DNA of 64,000 bases, taken from contig NZ_JAAGBB010000002.1 in NCBI RefSeq assembly GCF_018129085.1, positions 1-64,000 on the forward strand. The letters run 5' to 3'. The notes beneath the pieces are model-generated. The model saw nothing but the letters and a program-made list of their open reading frames with translations, searched no databases and was not told the DNA's origin. A program made the translations under genes and the position numbers. The DNA comes from Plastoroseomonas hellenica. GTDB lineage: Bacteria > Pseudomonadota > Alphaproteobacteria > Acetobacterales > Acetobacteraceae. Of the stretch, positions 25,199 through 33,780 are shown in pieces; within the stretch, counting starts at the first letter, position 1; the number at the start of each line of letters is the position of its first letter.

Positions 25199-26242
25199 TC
25201 AGTTCGCCCTCGGCGCCAGGAACACGTAATCCGATGCATAGGGCACGCTGCGGAGCGCGCCCGCGGTCGGGCAGTCGCCTTCCGCGACGCCGCCCACCGT
25301 GTTGATGCGCTGGATGACGCTGACCGGCGTGAGCCGCCCGGCGCCACGCCGCTCCGCGACCTCGAGCCGGAGCCAGGGGATGTCGCCGGCGTCGCGGCCC
25401 GGCGCCCGGCCCGTGACGCGCCCGGTCACGATGCTCCCGTCCGCGAGCTCCCAGCTCGGTCCGGCGTAGTGGCGGCCCACAGTACGGCCGCCCTCCAGCA
25501 GGGTCGCGACGGGCTCGCGGAAGGCCCAGGCGAGGCGGCCATCCGCCCCGGCACGGCATTCGTAGACCTGCGCTCCCTGCGCATGCAGCGTCGCGACGAT
25601 GGCGAGATCCGACGCCGCGATCGGCGCGGGGATCGCGGGCGGGGTCTGGGCGTGCCCCGTCGTCGCCCAGGCCAGGGCGAGGAGCGCGACGGCCGCCGGC
25701 ATGGGGGCGGCGCGGCGGCGCCTGAACAGGCCGATCGCGGAGGGGATGCCGAGCGCCAGCGCGAGGCCGCCGAGAACCCATGGCACCGCGCCGGGGCCCG
25801 CCGCCAGCTCGGCCGCGATCCGCACCGTCGGCGGATCGCCCGGGACGACGCGGAGCAGCATGGTCCGGCCGACCCCGATCTCGGCCCGCTCGATCGCGTC
25901 CGAGACGGTCCCGAGCGCGATGCGGCCTTCGGCCGTGCGATAGCTGAAAGTCGGATAGTAGCTGGTGCTGACCACCCGGCCGCCGCGCCGGCTCGTCACC
26001 TCGCGATAACCGCCGGTCATCCGGCCCTCGACCTCGCTACCGGTCGTGGCCGCGCGCTGATGATCCTGCACCACCGCCCAGCCGCCCCAGCCGAGGCCGA
26101 AGGCGATCAGCAGCCCCAGCACGCAGACCCAACGCTTCACCGGCGGGCGCGCCGGGGCCTGACCGGCAGCAGCCGGCGATCCCGGCGTCGTCGTGCCTGC
26201 GGCGCCCGCCGGTGCCGCCGCGATGTTCAATGTCTGATCCAT
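25199..26242 (-). CDS. DUF3592-DUF3455 fusion membrane protein
   Basis: 347 residues from ATG 26242 (GGGAGAG upstream). The N-terminal half has a membrane helix (WVCVLGLLIAFGLGWGGWAV), the DUF3592 core (VVSTSYYPTFSYRTAEGRIALGTVS, ...GRTMLLRVVPGDPPTVRI) and a second helix (WVLGGLALALGIPSAIGLF). After an Ala-rich signal-like segment (AVALLALAWATTGHAQTPP) comes a DUF3455 domain: QVYECRAGADGRLAWAFREPVATLL, GRHYAGPSWELADGSIVTGRV, DIPWLRLEVAERRGAGRL and IQRINTVGGVAEGDCP. The internal signal-like stretch looks like the old start of an exported DUF3455 protein fused to an upstream DUF3592 gene. The function is unknown. Confidence 0.78.
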   Translation of the reverse strand: MDQTLNIAAAPAGAAGTTTPGSPAAAGQAPARPPVKRWVCVLGLLIAFGLGWGGWAVVQDHQRAATTGSEVEGRMTGGYREVTSRRGGRVVSTSYYPTFSYRTAEGRIALGTVSDAIERAEIGVGRTMLLRVVPGDPPTVRIAAELAAGPGAVPWVLGGLALALGIPSAIGLFRRRRAAPMPAAVALLALAWATTGHAQTPPAIPAPIAASDLAIVATLHAQGAQVYECRAGADGRLAWAFREPVATLLEGGRTVGRHYAGPSWELADGSIVTGRVTGRAPGRDAGDIPWLRLEVAERRGAGRLTPVSVIQRINTVGGVAEGDCPTAGALRSVPYASDYVFLAPRAN

Positions 26243-26415
26243 GTCATCTCTCCCCGACAGCATGGCCGGCGCGAGGATGCTTCCTCCATCACCCCGGCAG
26301 TCGATCGGCGCTGCATGCCGCGACAGGGGAGACATGGCGCATGGCGAGCGGACGGCACCTGTTCCCTGGGGAACAGCCCGCGCGCAAGCGCCGTCAGTCG
26401 GAACCCGGAGGAGGG

Positions 26416-28659
26416 TCAGCTCATCAGGTGTTCGAGCTTCAGCGGCAGCTCGCGCACCCTGACGCCCGTCGCGTGATAAACGGCGTTGGTAATCGCCGCG
26501 GCGGTGCCGGCCAGGCCGATTTCACCGACGCCGCGGGCGCCGAGCGCATTGAGGCTGGTGTCCGGATATTCCAGGAAATGCACATCCATCGCCGGCGCAT
26601 CGGCATGGGTCGCGACGACGTAATCGGCGAGGCTCGCATTCACCGGCGCGCCGTTGCGCGCGTCGTAATGCGTCTCCTCGAAGAGCGCCATGCCGATACC
26701 CATGACGACCGAACCCTCGATCTGGTTGCGGGCGGCCAGCGGGTTGAGGATGCGCCCGGCATCGATGACCGACACCGTCCTGGCGACCCGCAGCCGCGCT
26801 GTCTCCGGCTGCCAGGTCACCTCGACGAAATGCGCGCCGAAGGAATGCTTGGAGACCGTCGGTTTGCCCGGGGCCATGAAGGTGCCGGTGCCCGACCCTG
26901 ACCCTGATATCGCGGGCATCCCGAGCGCCTTCAGCACAGTGTCGAAGCCCATCGCCTGGCGGTTGCCGGTCTTGGCGGTGATCTTGCCCTCGACGAAGTC
27001 GAGCTCCTCCGGCCGGCTGCCGCTGAACGGCCCATCTTTCGCGGCGCAGGCCGCGGCGATCAGGGCGGCGCCCGCCTTCGCCACCGCCTCATGGATCGGC
27101 GCGACCAGGGATGCCGTCGCCATGGAACCGCCGGAGACCGGGCCGGCCGGCAGCCGGGTGTCGCCGAGCGCCACTTCGATCCGATCGGTCGGCAGCCCCA
27201 GGCGCTCCGCCACCATCTGCGCCATCACCGTATAGGTGCCGGTGCCGATGTCCTGGATCGCGCAGGCGACCCGCGCCGTCCCGTCGTCGCGGAGATCGAC
27301 CGCGGCGTTGGACGCGAAGCGCTCGGCGATCCAGGAACAGGCGGCAACGCCCCATCCGAGCGTCAGCCCGTCGCGGGTCATGGCGCCGACCCGCGGATCG
27401 CGCCTGGACCAGCCGAAGCGCTCGGCGCCGACCCTGAGGCATTCCTGGAAATGCCGCGACGAGAAGGGCACGCCCAGCCCCTCGTCAATGCTTGGCTCAT
27501 TGCGGAGACGCAGCTCGACCGGATCCATCCCGAGCGCCACGGCCAGCTCGTCCATGCCGGATTCCAGCGCGTAGAGGCCGGGGACGGCGCCCGGGCCGCG
27601 CATGGATGTGGGCGTGCCGATATTGCGCCGGGCGATGCCCGCGGTGACGCGGAGATTGGGCGTGCTGTACATGTGCGGCGTCGCCTCGCCGCAATTCTCC
27701 TCATAGCTGTCGAGGATCGAGGTGGCGTTGACGTAGTCGTGCCGCACCGAGGTCAGCTTGCCGTCCGCGGTGGCGCCGAGGCGGATCCGCTGTTCGATGC
27801 GCGGCCGATGCCCGACGCTCTGGAAGGTCATGGCACGGCTGAGCACCAGCTTCACCGGACGGCCCAAGGTCCTGGCCGCCGCGGCCGCGAGCGGTGAATG
27901 CGTCCAGGGCCAGAGTTTGTTGCCGAAGCCCGATCCCAGGAAGCGGCTGATGACGCGCACCTTCTCGGCGGGCAGGCCGAGCATCCTGGCGACGACGTTG
28001 CGGTGGTTGATCACGCCCTGCGTCGTCTCGTGCAGCGTCAGCGCGTCGCCCTCCCAGACCGCGAGCGTGGCGTGGGTCTCGATCGGGTTGTGCGTCTCGG
28101 GCGCCATGGCGTAGCGCTGGTCGATGGTGACGGCGGCGCCGGCGAAGCCGGCCTCGGCATCGCCGCGCTCGCTCTTGACCGTCATCTTCTCGGCCACGAG
28201 TGCCGGATCGACGTCGGGGATCTCGACCGCATAGGAGACGCGGACGGCGTCCGCCGCCGCCTTCGCCTGTTCGAAGCTGTCGGCCACGGCGAGCGCCACG
28301 TATTGCCCGTAGTAGCGCACCACATCGTCGTCGAAGGGCGGCCGGAACTCGTCCAGGATCGACGTGGTGTCGGCCGAGGACATGTCCAGCTCGGCGCGGC
28401 CGAGCGGCGGGAAGCTGCCGCGGCGGAGGATGGCGCGAACGCCCGGCATCTGCTCGGCGACGCCGGCGTCGATGGCGGTGATGCTGCCCTTGGCGATGGT
28501 GGCGCCCACCGGCACCGCGTAGAGCATGCCCGGAAGATAGTGGTCGCCGGCGTATCGCGCGGCCCCGGTGACCTTGAGGGCGCCATCCACGCGGGGGTGC
28601 GGCCGCCCGATGACGTTCATCGGGCTTGCCTGGGTCGGGGCGGAGTGAGATGCGGACAT
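26416..28659 (-). CDS. Molybdopterin-binding subunit of a PaoC/YagR-like aldehyde oxidoreductase (cassette 1)
   Basis: 747 residues from ATG 28659 (CGGGAG eight bases upstream); an earlier frame start at 28704 would lie inside the preceding gene. It is the xanthine dehydrogenase-family large subunit: RPHPRVDGALKVTGAARYAGD at the start, SRFLGSGFGNKLWPW, RGPGAVPGLYALESGMDELA, the catalytic Glu in ALGARGVGEIGLAGTAAAI and a final LPLKLEHLM. It holds the Mo-cytosine-dinucleotide-type centre that hydroxylates aldehydes or N-heterocycles. It is third in the 2Fe-2S, FAD, Mo operon under the divergent LysR. No XdhC-type maturation gene is nearby. Confidence 0.9.
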   Translation of the reverse strand: MSASHSAPTQASPMNVIGRPHPRVDGALKVTGAARYAGDHYLPGMLYAVPVGATIAKGSITAIDAGVAEQMPGVRAILRRGSFPPLGRAELDMSSADTTSILDEFRPPFDDDVVRYYGQYVALAVADSFEQAKAAADAVRVSYAVEIPDVDPALVAEKMTVKSERGDAEAGFAGAAVTIDQRYAMAPETHNPIETHATLAVWEGDALTLHETTQGVINHRNVVARMLGLPAEKVRVISRFLGSGFGNKLWPWTHSPLAAAAARTLGRPVKLVLSRAMTFQSVGHRPRIEQRIRLGATADGKLTSVRHDYVNATSILDSYEENCGEATPHMYSTPNLRVTAGIARRNIGTPTSMRGPGAVPGLYALESGMDELAVALGMDPVELRLRNEPSIDEGLGVPFSSRHFQECLRVGAERFGWSRRDPRVGAMTRDGLTLGWGVAACSWIAERFASNAAVDLRDDGTARVACAIQDIGTGTYTVMAQMVAERLGLPTDRIEVALGDTRLPAGPVSGGSMATASLVAPIHEAVAKAGAALIAAACAAKDGPFSGSRPEELDFVEGKITAKTGNRQAMGFDTVLKALGMPAISGSGSGTGTFMAPGKPTVSKHSFGAHFVEVTWQPETARLRVARTVSVIDAGRILNPLAARNQIEGSVVMGIGMALFEETHYDARNGAPVNASLADYVVATHADAPAMDVHFLEYPDTSLNALGARGVGEIGLAGTAAAITNAVYHATGVRVRELPLKLEHLMS

Positions 28660-28678
28660 GGAACCGGCTCCCGACATG

Positions 28679-29677
28679 TCAGCGCGTGACTTGGTTGAGC
28701 GCATGCACGAGGCAGCGCCGGGCGAGCTCGATCTTGAAGCCGTTCTGGCTTTGCGGCCGCGCGCCCGCGAGCGCCAGGTCGGCCGCCTGCCGGAACGCCG
28801 CCTCGCCCGGGGGCTGGCCGATGAGCGAGGCCTCGGCGGCCGGGACGCGCCAGGGCCTTGTGCCGACGCCGCCGAGGGCGAAGCGCACGGAGGCCATCCG
28901 GCCCTCCGCCATGGTCACGGAGACAGCGGCCGACACCAGCGCGAATTCGTAGGACACGCGGTCGCGCAGCTTCAGATAGGCGGCGCGCGCGCCAACCTCA
29001 GGCGGCGGCAGCGTCACATGCGTCACGAGATCGCCGGGCTGCAGGACATTCTCGCGATCCGGCGTGTCGCCGGGCAGCAGGAAGAAATCGGCGATCGCCA
29101 CCTGCCGCTCGCCTTGCGGCCCCTGGATGTGCACCATCGCGTCATAGGCCAGCATGGCGACGGCCATGTCCGACGGGTTGCTGGCGATGCAGTGCTCGCT
29201 GGTGCCGAGGATCGCGAGCATGCGGTTGGCGCCGTCGATCGCCGAGCAGCCGGAGCCGGGCTCCCGCTTGTTGCAGGGCGTCGCGGTGTCGCGGAAGTAG
29301 AGGCAGCGGGTGCGCTGGAGCAGGTTGCCTGCCGTCGTCGCGGCATTGCGCAACTGGGTCGAGGCGCCGGAGAGGATGGCCTGGGAGAGCGCCGCGTACT
29401 CGGCCTTCACGATGGGATCATGGGCCAGGTCGCTGTTCCGCGCCGTCGCGCCGATGCGCAAGCCCCCATCGGCCGCACGCCCGATGCCGTCGAGCGGCAG
29501 GCGGTTGATGTCGACGAGGAGGTGCGGGGCTTCCACCCCGAGCTTCATCAGGTCGACCAGCGTGGTTCCCCCCGCGAGGAAGCGGACGCTGGCGCCCTGC
29601 TGGGCGGTGGCGGATCGGGATGCGGCGGCGATCGCGGCAGATGGATCGGCGGCGCGGAGGAGTTCGAAGCTCTGCAT
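28679..29677 (-). CDS. FAD subunit of a PaoB/YagS-like aldehyde oxidoreductase (cassette 1)
   Basis: 332 residues. The FAD-binding PCMH fold begins with FELLRAADPSAAIAAASRSAT and FLAGGTTLVDLMKLGVEAPHLLVDI. ATTAGNLLQRTRCLYFRDTATPCNKREPGSGCSAI contains the Cys-rich insertion seen in PaoB (YagS), which carries an extra 4Fe-4S cluster. HVTLPPPEVGARAAYLKLRDRVSYEFALV starts the C-terminal domain. It transfers electrons from the 2Fe-2S subunit to the acceptor. It lies 16 bases after the 2Fe-2S gene. Confidence 0.9.
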   Translation of the reverse strand: MQSFELLRAADPSAAIAAASRSATAQQGASVRFLAGGTTLVDLMKLGVEAPHLLVDINRLPLDGIGRAADGGLRIGATARNSDLAHDPIVKAEYAALSQAILSGASTQLRNAATTAGNLLQRTRCLYFRDTATPCNKREPGSGCSAIDGANRMLAILGTSEHCIASNPSDMAVAMLAYDAMVHIQGPQGERQVAIADFFLLPGDTPDRENVLQPGDLVTHVTLPPPEVGARAAYLKLRDRVSYEFALVSAAVSVTMAEGRMASVRFALGGVGTRPWRVPAAEASLIGQPPGEAAFRQAADLALAGARPQSQNGFKIELARRCLVHALNQVTR

Positions 29678-29693
29678 GGCCTGGTCTCCTCCT

Positions 29694-30206
29694 TCAGCTC
29701 TGGCCGCGAACGTCCTGGATGGCGGCGACGATGTTGGCGTAGGCGCCGCAGCGGCAGAGATTGCCGCTCATGTATTCGCGCACCTCGTCGTCCCCGGGGC
29801 CGCAGGGCTCCTGCAGGAGTGCGAGCGCCGACATGATCTGCCCGGAGGTGCAGTAGCCGCACTGGTAGGCATCCCGCGCGACGAAGGCTGCCTGCAGGGG
29901 ATGCAGGCGATCGGGCGTGCCGACGCCTTCGATGGTGAGGATCTCGTCGCCCTCATGGACGGCGGCCAGCGCCAGGCAGGCATTCCGCCGGCGGCCGTTG
30001 ATGTGGACCGTGCAGGCGCCGCACTGCCCGTGGTCGCAGCCCTTCTTGGTGCCGGTAAGCTGGAGCGTGTCGCGCAGGCAGTCCAGCAGCGTGGCGCGCG
30101 GGTCGATCTGCAGCGCATGGGACGCGCCGTTGATCCTCAGGACGACGCTGAGCAGGTCGCTGTTCGGCTCGACTGCCGAGAAGGGATTCGATGTCGGGTC
30201 GCTCAT
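29694..30206 (-). CDS. 2Fe-2S subunit of a PaoA/YagT-like aldehyde oxidoreductase (cassette 1)
   Basis: 170 residues from ATG 30206 (GGGAGAG upstream). Both clusters are visible: plant-type CLRDTLQLTGTKKGCDHGQCGACTV and the C-terminal DAYQCGYCTSGQIMSAL plus GNLCRCGAY. There is no twin-arginine signal, unlike E. coli PaoA, so the complex is probably cytosolic. It is the first gene of the operon and divergent from the LysR gene with an 89-base shared promoter region. Confidence 0.9.
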   Translation of the reverse strand: MSDPTSNPFSAVEPNSDLLSVVLRINGASHALQIDPRATLLDCLRDTLQLTGTKKGCDHGQCGACTVHINGRRRNACLALAAVHEGDEILTIEGVGTPDRLHPLQAAFVARDAYQCGYCTSGQIMSALALLQEPCGPGDDEVREYMSGNLCRCGAYANIVAAIQDVRGQS

Positions 30207-30295
30207 CAGTGCTCTCCCAGTCCGGGGGTCCCACAGTCGCTTCTCGACTTCAGTATACCTAGTCATTCCTTCTTCCGAAGTGTTTAGTTTGACTG
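30207..30295. promoter_or_regulatory. Divergent promoter region of cassette 1 and its LysR
   Basis: This 89-base gap separates the divergent 2Fe-2S and LysR genes. It includes an AT-richer stretch (about 30250-30290) with a CTTC...GAAG inverted pair around CATTCCTTCTTCCG, a possible LysR box. Placement is the main evidence. Confidence 0.35.
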
Positions 30296-31210
30296 ATGCC
30301 GAACCGCTCCCGCCTGCCGCTGATCGCGTTCCGTGCCTTCGAGGCGGTCGCCCGCCTGGGCGGCGTGCGCCGGGCCGCCGATGAGCTCAGGGTCACGGAG
30401 GGCGCGGTCAGCCAGCAGCTTCGCGCGCTCGAGGCGGCGCTGGGCGTGCCGCTGGTCTGGCGCAACGCCAACCGGCGGCTGACCTTGACCGAGCAGGGCG
30501 CGGGGTTGCTGAGCAACCTCACCGCGGCTTTCGATCTCATGGAGCACGGCGTGCGGGAGGTGGAGGCCGCGCGGTCCTCCCGCCGTCTCAGGGTGCGGGT
30601 GCTGCCGACGCTCGCGATCCGCTGGCTCATCCCGCGCCTCGGCGGCTTCTATCAGCGCCATGGCGACGTCGACATCGAGGTCTCCACCGCCGCGGAGCGG
30701 GAGACGGTGCTGGGACCCGAGGATGACTTCGTTGCGCGGCAAGGTCGCGGCGGGTGGCCGGGCGTGCGGGCCGAACCGCTCTTCCAGGATGCCTTCCTGC
30801 CGGTCTGCGCCCCAGCCGCGGCCAAGGCCCTCAGGGCGCCCAAGGCCTTGGCCAAGGCCACGCGGCTGCATTCCATGCTGCGGCCGGATGCATGGCGGAT
30901 CTGGCTCGAGGCGAAGGGGATGACCGAGGCGGTGGAGCCGGAGGTGGGCCTGCGTTTCGCCAATGCGGCCTTGGCCTATCAGGCGTCGATCGAAGGGCTC
31001 GGGGTCGCCATGGCGCAGCACGCTTATGTCGAAGCGGATCTGCGCGACGGCCGGCTGGTCGCCCCTTGGCCCGACACCGTGGGAACTACGGAGGGCTACT
31101 ACCTTCTCTGCGCGGAGGAGAAGGCCGAGCTGCCGAAGCACAAGGCGTTCCTCGCCTGGATCAGGGACTGCGTGGGCGGGACCGCAGGCATTCGACCCCG
31201 ACAGGGCTGA
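30296..31210 (+). CDS. LysR-family transcriptional regulator (GcvA-like)
   Basis: 304 residues. The HTH is PLIAFRAFEAVARLGGVRRAADELRVTEGAVSQQLRALEAALGVPLVWR. The effector domain has the GcvA-type VLPTLAIRWLIPRLGGFYQRHGDVDIEVST and IEGLGVAMAQHAYVEADLRDGRLVAPWP. It is divergent from PaoABC-like cassette 1, its likely target. The last codon TGA at 31208-31210 falls within the first four bases of a 170-bp repeat element, so the present C-terminus may be set by the insertion. A frameshifted fragment of a paralogue lies at 36097-36323. Confidence 0.9.
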   Translation: MPNRSRLPLIAFRAFEAVARLGGVRRAADELRVTEGAVSQQLRALEAALGVPLVWRNANRRLTLTEQGAGLLSNLTAAFDLMEHGVREVEAARSSRRLRVRVLPTLAIRWLIPRLGGFYQRHGDVDIEVSTAAERETVLGPEDDFVARQGRGGWPGVRAEPLFQDAFLPVCAPAAAKALRAPKALAKATRLHSMLRPDAWRIWLEAKGMTEAVEPEVGLRFANAALAYQASIEGLGVAMAQHAYVEADLRDGRLVAPWPDTVGTTEGYYLLCAEEKAELPKHKAFLAWIRDCVGGTAGIRPRQG

Positions 31211-31376
31211 GAGACCTTTTGGAAAAAGGCTGCGGGTCGGTCTGGCGGGTCTTTTCCGCCCCTGGCGCGCCGGCTTCCTCGCCGATGCCACCAGCATCGG
31301 CGAGGAAGCCGACACACCAGCGACGAAAAATCCCTCGCCAGCCCTCCGCCGCCGCCTTTTCCAAAAGGCCTCTGAG
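31207..31376 (+). repeat. MITE-like element, copy A (170 bp)
   Basis: Ends are CTGAGAG and CTCTGAG, with extended inverted termini based on CCTTTTGGAAAA/TTTTCCAAAAGG. The centre is a perfect 18-bp hairpin (CGGCTTCCTCGCCGATGC, five bases, reverse complement) at 31271-31311. The interior closely matches copy B (35925-36093) in reverse orientation, including CTTTTCCGCCCCTG and the CGACGAAAAAT-type segment. No clear target duplication is seen. Confidence 0.75.
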
Positions 31377-31467
31377 CGGCGCGCGCGGTCCTGTCGAGGA
31401 GGTGCTTCCGGCCCGGGGGCTGCGCGGCGGCACTGTCTTCCGTCGGCCTCCGCCCGGAAGGTTCAGA

Positions 31468-33780
31468 TCAGAGCAGCTTGTCCAGGGTGATCGGCAGATC
31501 GCGGATACGCTTGCCCGTGGCGTTGAACACGGCATTCGCCACCGCGGCCGCGACGCCGGTGATGCCGATCTCGCCGATCCCGCGCGCGCCGAGCGGCGAT
31601 CGGGGATCGGGGATGCCGGTCCAGATGACATCGATCTCCGGCACGTCGAGATGGGCCGGGATGTGATAGTCGGCGAGCGATGGGTTCATGATCCGGCCGC
31701 TTCGCTCGTCGAACAGCGTTTCCTCCATCAGTGCCAGGCCGAGACCCATGATCATCCCGCCCCGGAACTGGCTGGCGGCGGTCTTCGGATTGAGGATCGT
31801 GCCGCAGTCGAATGAGCCCAGCAGCCGGTCGACGCGCACCTCCCCGGTGACGGCACTCACGCGAAGCTCGCAGAAGATCGCCGAGCTGCTGTGCATCGCG
31901 AACTTCAGGAACTCCAGCGGTGCACTTCCTGCGGCGGTGACCGCAATCGCCTCCCGTGCCGCGCGCGCCAGGATGGAGCGGTAGCTCTCGCGCCGCGTCG
32001 GGTCCGCGATGCTGGCAATGCCCTCCTCCACCAGTTGCACCTCGCCGGCGCGCAGGCCGGCGATCGGGCTGTCATTGCCGGCGAGGCGCAGCAATTCGCC
32101 GGCGAGCTTGGTTGCCGCCGCGGCGATCGCACCCGCGATCGACGCCGTCTGCGACGAGCCTCCCGCCATGGGGGCGGCGGGCAGGGCGGAATCGCCAAGC
32201 TCGACGCTGATCGCTTCGAGCGGCAGACCGAGCCGGTCCGCGGCGTGCTGCGCCTGCACGGTCGCGGTGCCCATGCCCATCTCCTGGGCCGAGCAGGCGA
32301 TGACAGCGGTTCCGTCCCCGCGGAGCGTGATGCGGACATTGGCGCCCGGCATGCGCGCATAAGGGAAGCTGCCGGTCGCACAGCCCATGCCGATACGCCA
32401 TTCTCCCTCCCTGACCGTGCCGGGCTCGGCATGCCGCCTGTCCCAGCCGAAGCGCTTCGCACCCTCGGCATAGGCCTGGCCCAGCGCATGCTGCGAAAAG
32501 GGCGCACCGGAGATCGGATGCCGCTCGGGCAGGTTGCGCAGACGCAGCGCGATCGGATCGACGCCCATCGCATGCGCCAGCTCGTCGATCGCGCTCTCGA
32601 CCGCGAAGCTGCCGATCGCTTCCCCCGGGGCGCGCATGAAGGTGTTCGGCACGATGTCCAGGTCGAGATGCCGCTGCATGATCTCGAAACTCCTGGCGCC
32701 ATACAGCGCACGCGTGCCGAGGGTGTATGGCTCGGGGCATGCGCCGTAAGGCGGCATCACCGAGTAGCCGGTGTGCAGGAGCGCGGTGAACCTCCCCTCC
32801 GCATCCGCTCCGATCGCGACGCGCTGTTCGGACGGGCTGCGCCCGCCGATCATGCGATACACGCCCTCCCGGCTCAGCATCAGGCGCAGCGGACGACCGG
32901 CCAGCCTGGCCGCCGCGATGGCGACGATCTGGTGATCCCACAAGCCCTTGCCACCAAAGCCGCCACCGACGAAGGGCGACAGGACGCGCACCTGCTCGCG
33001 CTTGAGGCCGAAGAGCTTGGCGAGCGCGGCGGCACTCGGGGCGATCATCTGCGTCGCATCATGCAGCACCAGCGAATCACCTTCCCAAGCGGCGGTGACG
33101 GCATGGAGCTCGATGGCGTTGTGGTTCTGCGCCGGGGTCCGATACATGTTGTCGACGCGATGCGGCGCCCGCTTCAACTCGCGTTCGGCATTGCCGATCG
33201 ACACGTGATTTTTGTCCATGAGGAGCGACGCCGGCGTGCGCGCATCGGGTCTCGCATCCTGGAAACGGGTCCGGGCGGCGTCGATGGCATAGTCGATCTC
33301 GATCAGTGACGCGGCATGGTCCGCTTGCTCCTGCGTCTCCGCCACGACCGCCGCCACGACCTGCCCGTTATAGCGGATCTCGGCGTCCAGCATGATCGGT
33401 ATGCTGCTGTTCCCGACCGCGGAGAGGTCGGTGATGCCGATGAGAGGAAGGGTGCCGATCCGCGGCATGGTCCGATGCGTCATGACCAGGATGACGCCCG
33501 GCGCGGTCTCTGCGGCGCCGGTGTCGAGCCGCGTGATCCGCCCGCGCGTCACCGGGCTGTGCACCAGCGCCGCGTAGCACAGGCGATCCATCGCGACCTC
33601 CGCCGCGAAGCGCGCCTCTCCCGCGACTTTCAGCGGCCCGTCCAGCCGGGATGCCTGCCGCCCGATCGCCGCGCGACGCTCGATCAGGGGATCGGGCGTG
33701 CCGCCAGGCAGCCATTGCGCCGGCACCCACCCCATCACGGTCCTGACGGAACTGATGATGGCATTCTGGGTCTTGCTCAT
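31468..33780 (-). CDS. Molybdopterin-binding subunit of a PaoC/YagR-like aldehyde oxidoreductase (cassette 2)
   Basis: 770 residues starting at ATG 33780 (MSKTQNAIISS), whose ATGA overlaps the FAD-gene stop. Domain landmarks are RRAAIGRQASRLDGPLKVAGEARFAAE, PFVGGGFGGKGLWDHQIVAIAAARL, MRAPGEAIGSFAVESAIDELA, MGMGTATVQAQHAADRLG and the catalytic Glu in LGARGIGEIGITGVAAAVANAVF. It shares architecture with cassette 1 but is clearly diverged, so the pair arose by old duplication or separate acquisition. It is the last gene of its operon. Confidence 0.9.
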   Translation of the reverse strand: MSKTQNAIISSVRTVMGWVPAQWLPGGTPDPLIERRAAIGRQASRLDGPLKVAGEARFAAEVAMDRLCYAALVHSPVTRGRITRLDTGAAETAPGVILVMTHRTMPRIGTLPLIGITDLSAVGNSSIPIMLDAEIRYNGQVVAAVVAETQEQADHAASLIEIDYAIDAARTRFQDARPDARTPASLLMDKNHVSIGNAERELKRAPHRVDNMYRTPAQNHNAIELHAVTAAWEGDSLVLHDATQMIAPSAAALAKLFGLKREQVRVLSPFVGGGFGGKGLWDHQIVAIAAARLAGRPLRLMLSREGVYRMIGGRSPSEQRVAIGADAEGRFTALLHTGYSVMPPYGACPEPYTLGTRALYGARSFEIMQRHLDLDIVPNTFMRAPGEAIGSFAVESAIDELAHAMGVDPIALRLRNLPERHPISGAPFSQHALGQAYAEGAKRFGWDRRHAEPGTVREGEWRIGMGCATGSFPYARMPGANVRITLRGDGTAVIACSAQEMGMGTATVQAQHAADRLGLPLEAISVELGDSALPAAPMAGGSSQTASIAGAIAAAATKLAGELLRLAGNDSPIAGLRAGEVQLVEEGIASIADPTRRESYRSILARAAREAIAVTAAGSAPLEFLKFAMHSSSAIFCELRVSAVTGEVRVDRLLGSFDCGTILNPKTAASQFRGGMIMGLGLALMEETLFDERSGRIMNPSLADYHIPAHLDVPEIDVIWTGIPDPRSPLGARGIGEIGITGVAAAVANAVFNATGKRIRDLPITLDKLL

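Noticed and set aside
30284-31315. Antisense frame across the LysR gene
   Set aside because: The LysR reading frame has a complete HTH and effector domain; the antisense product shows no domain.
31211-31467. Small coding genes within MITE-like copy A
   Set aside because: Frames here are read from inverted-repeat sequence and mirror frames in copy B; they look like spurious translations.
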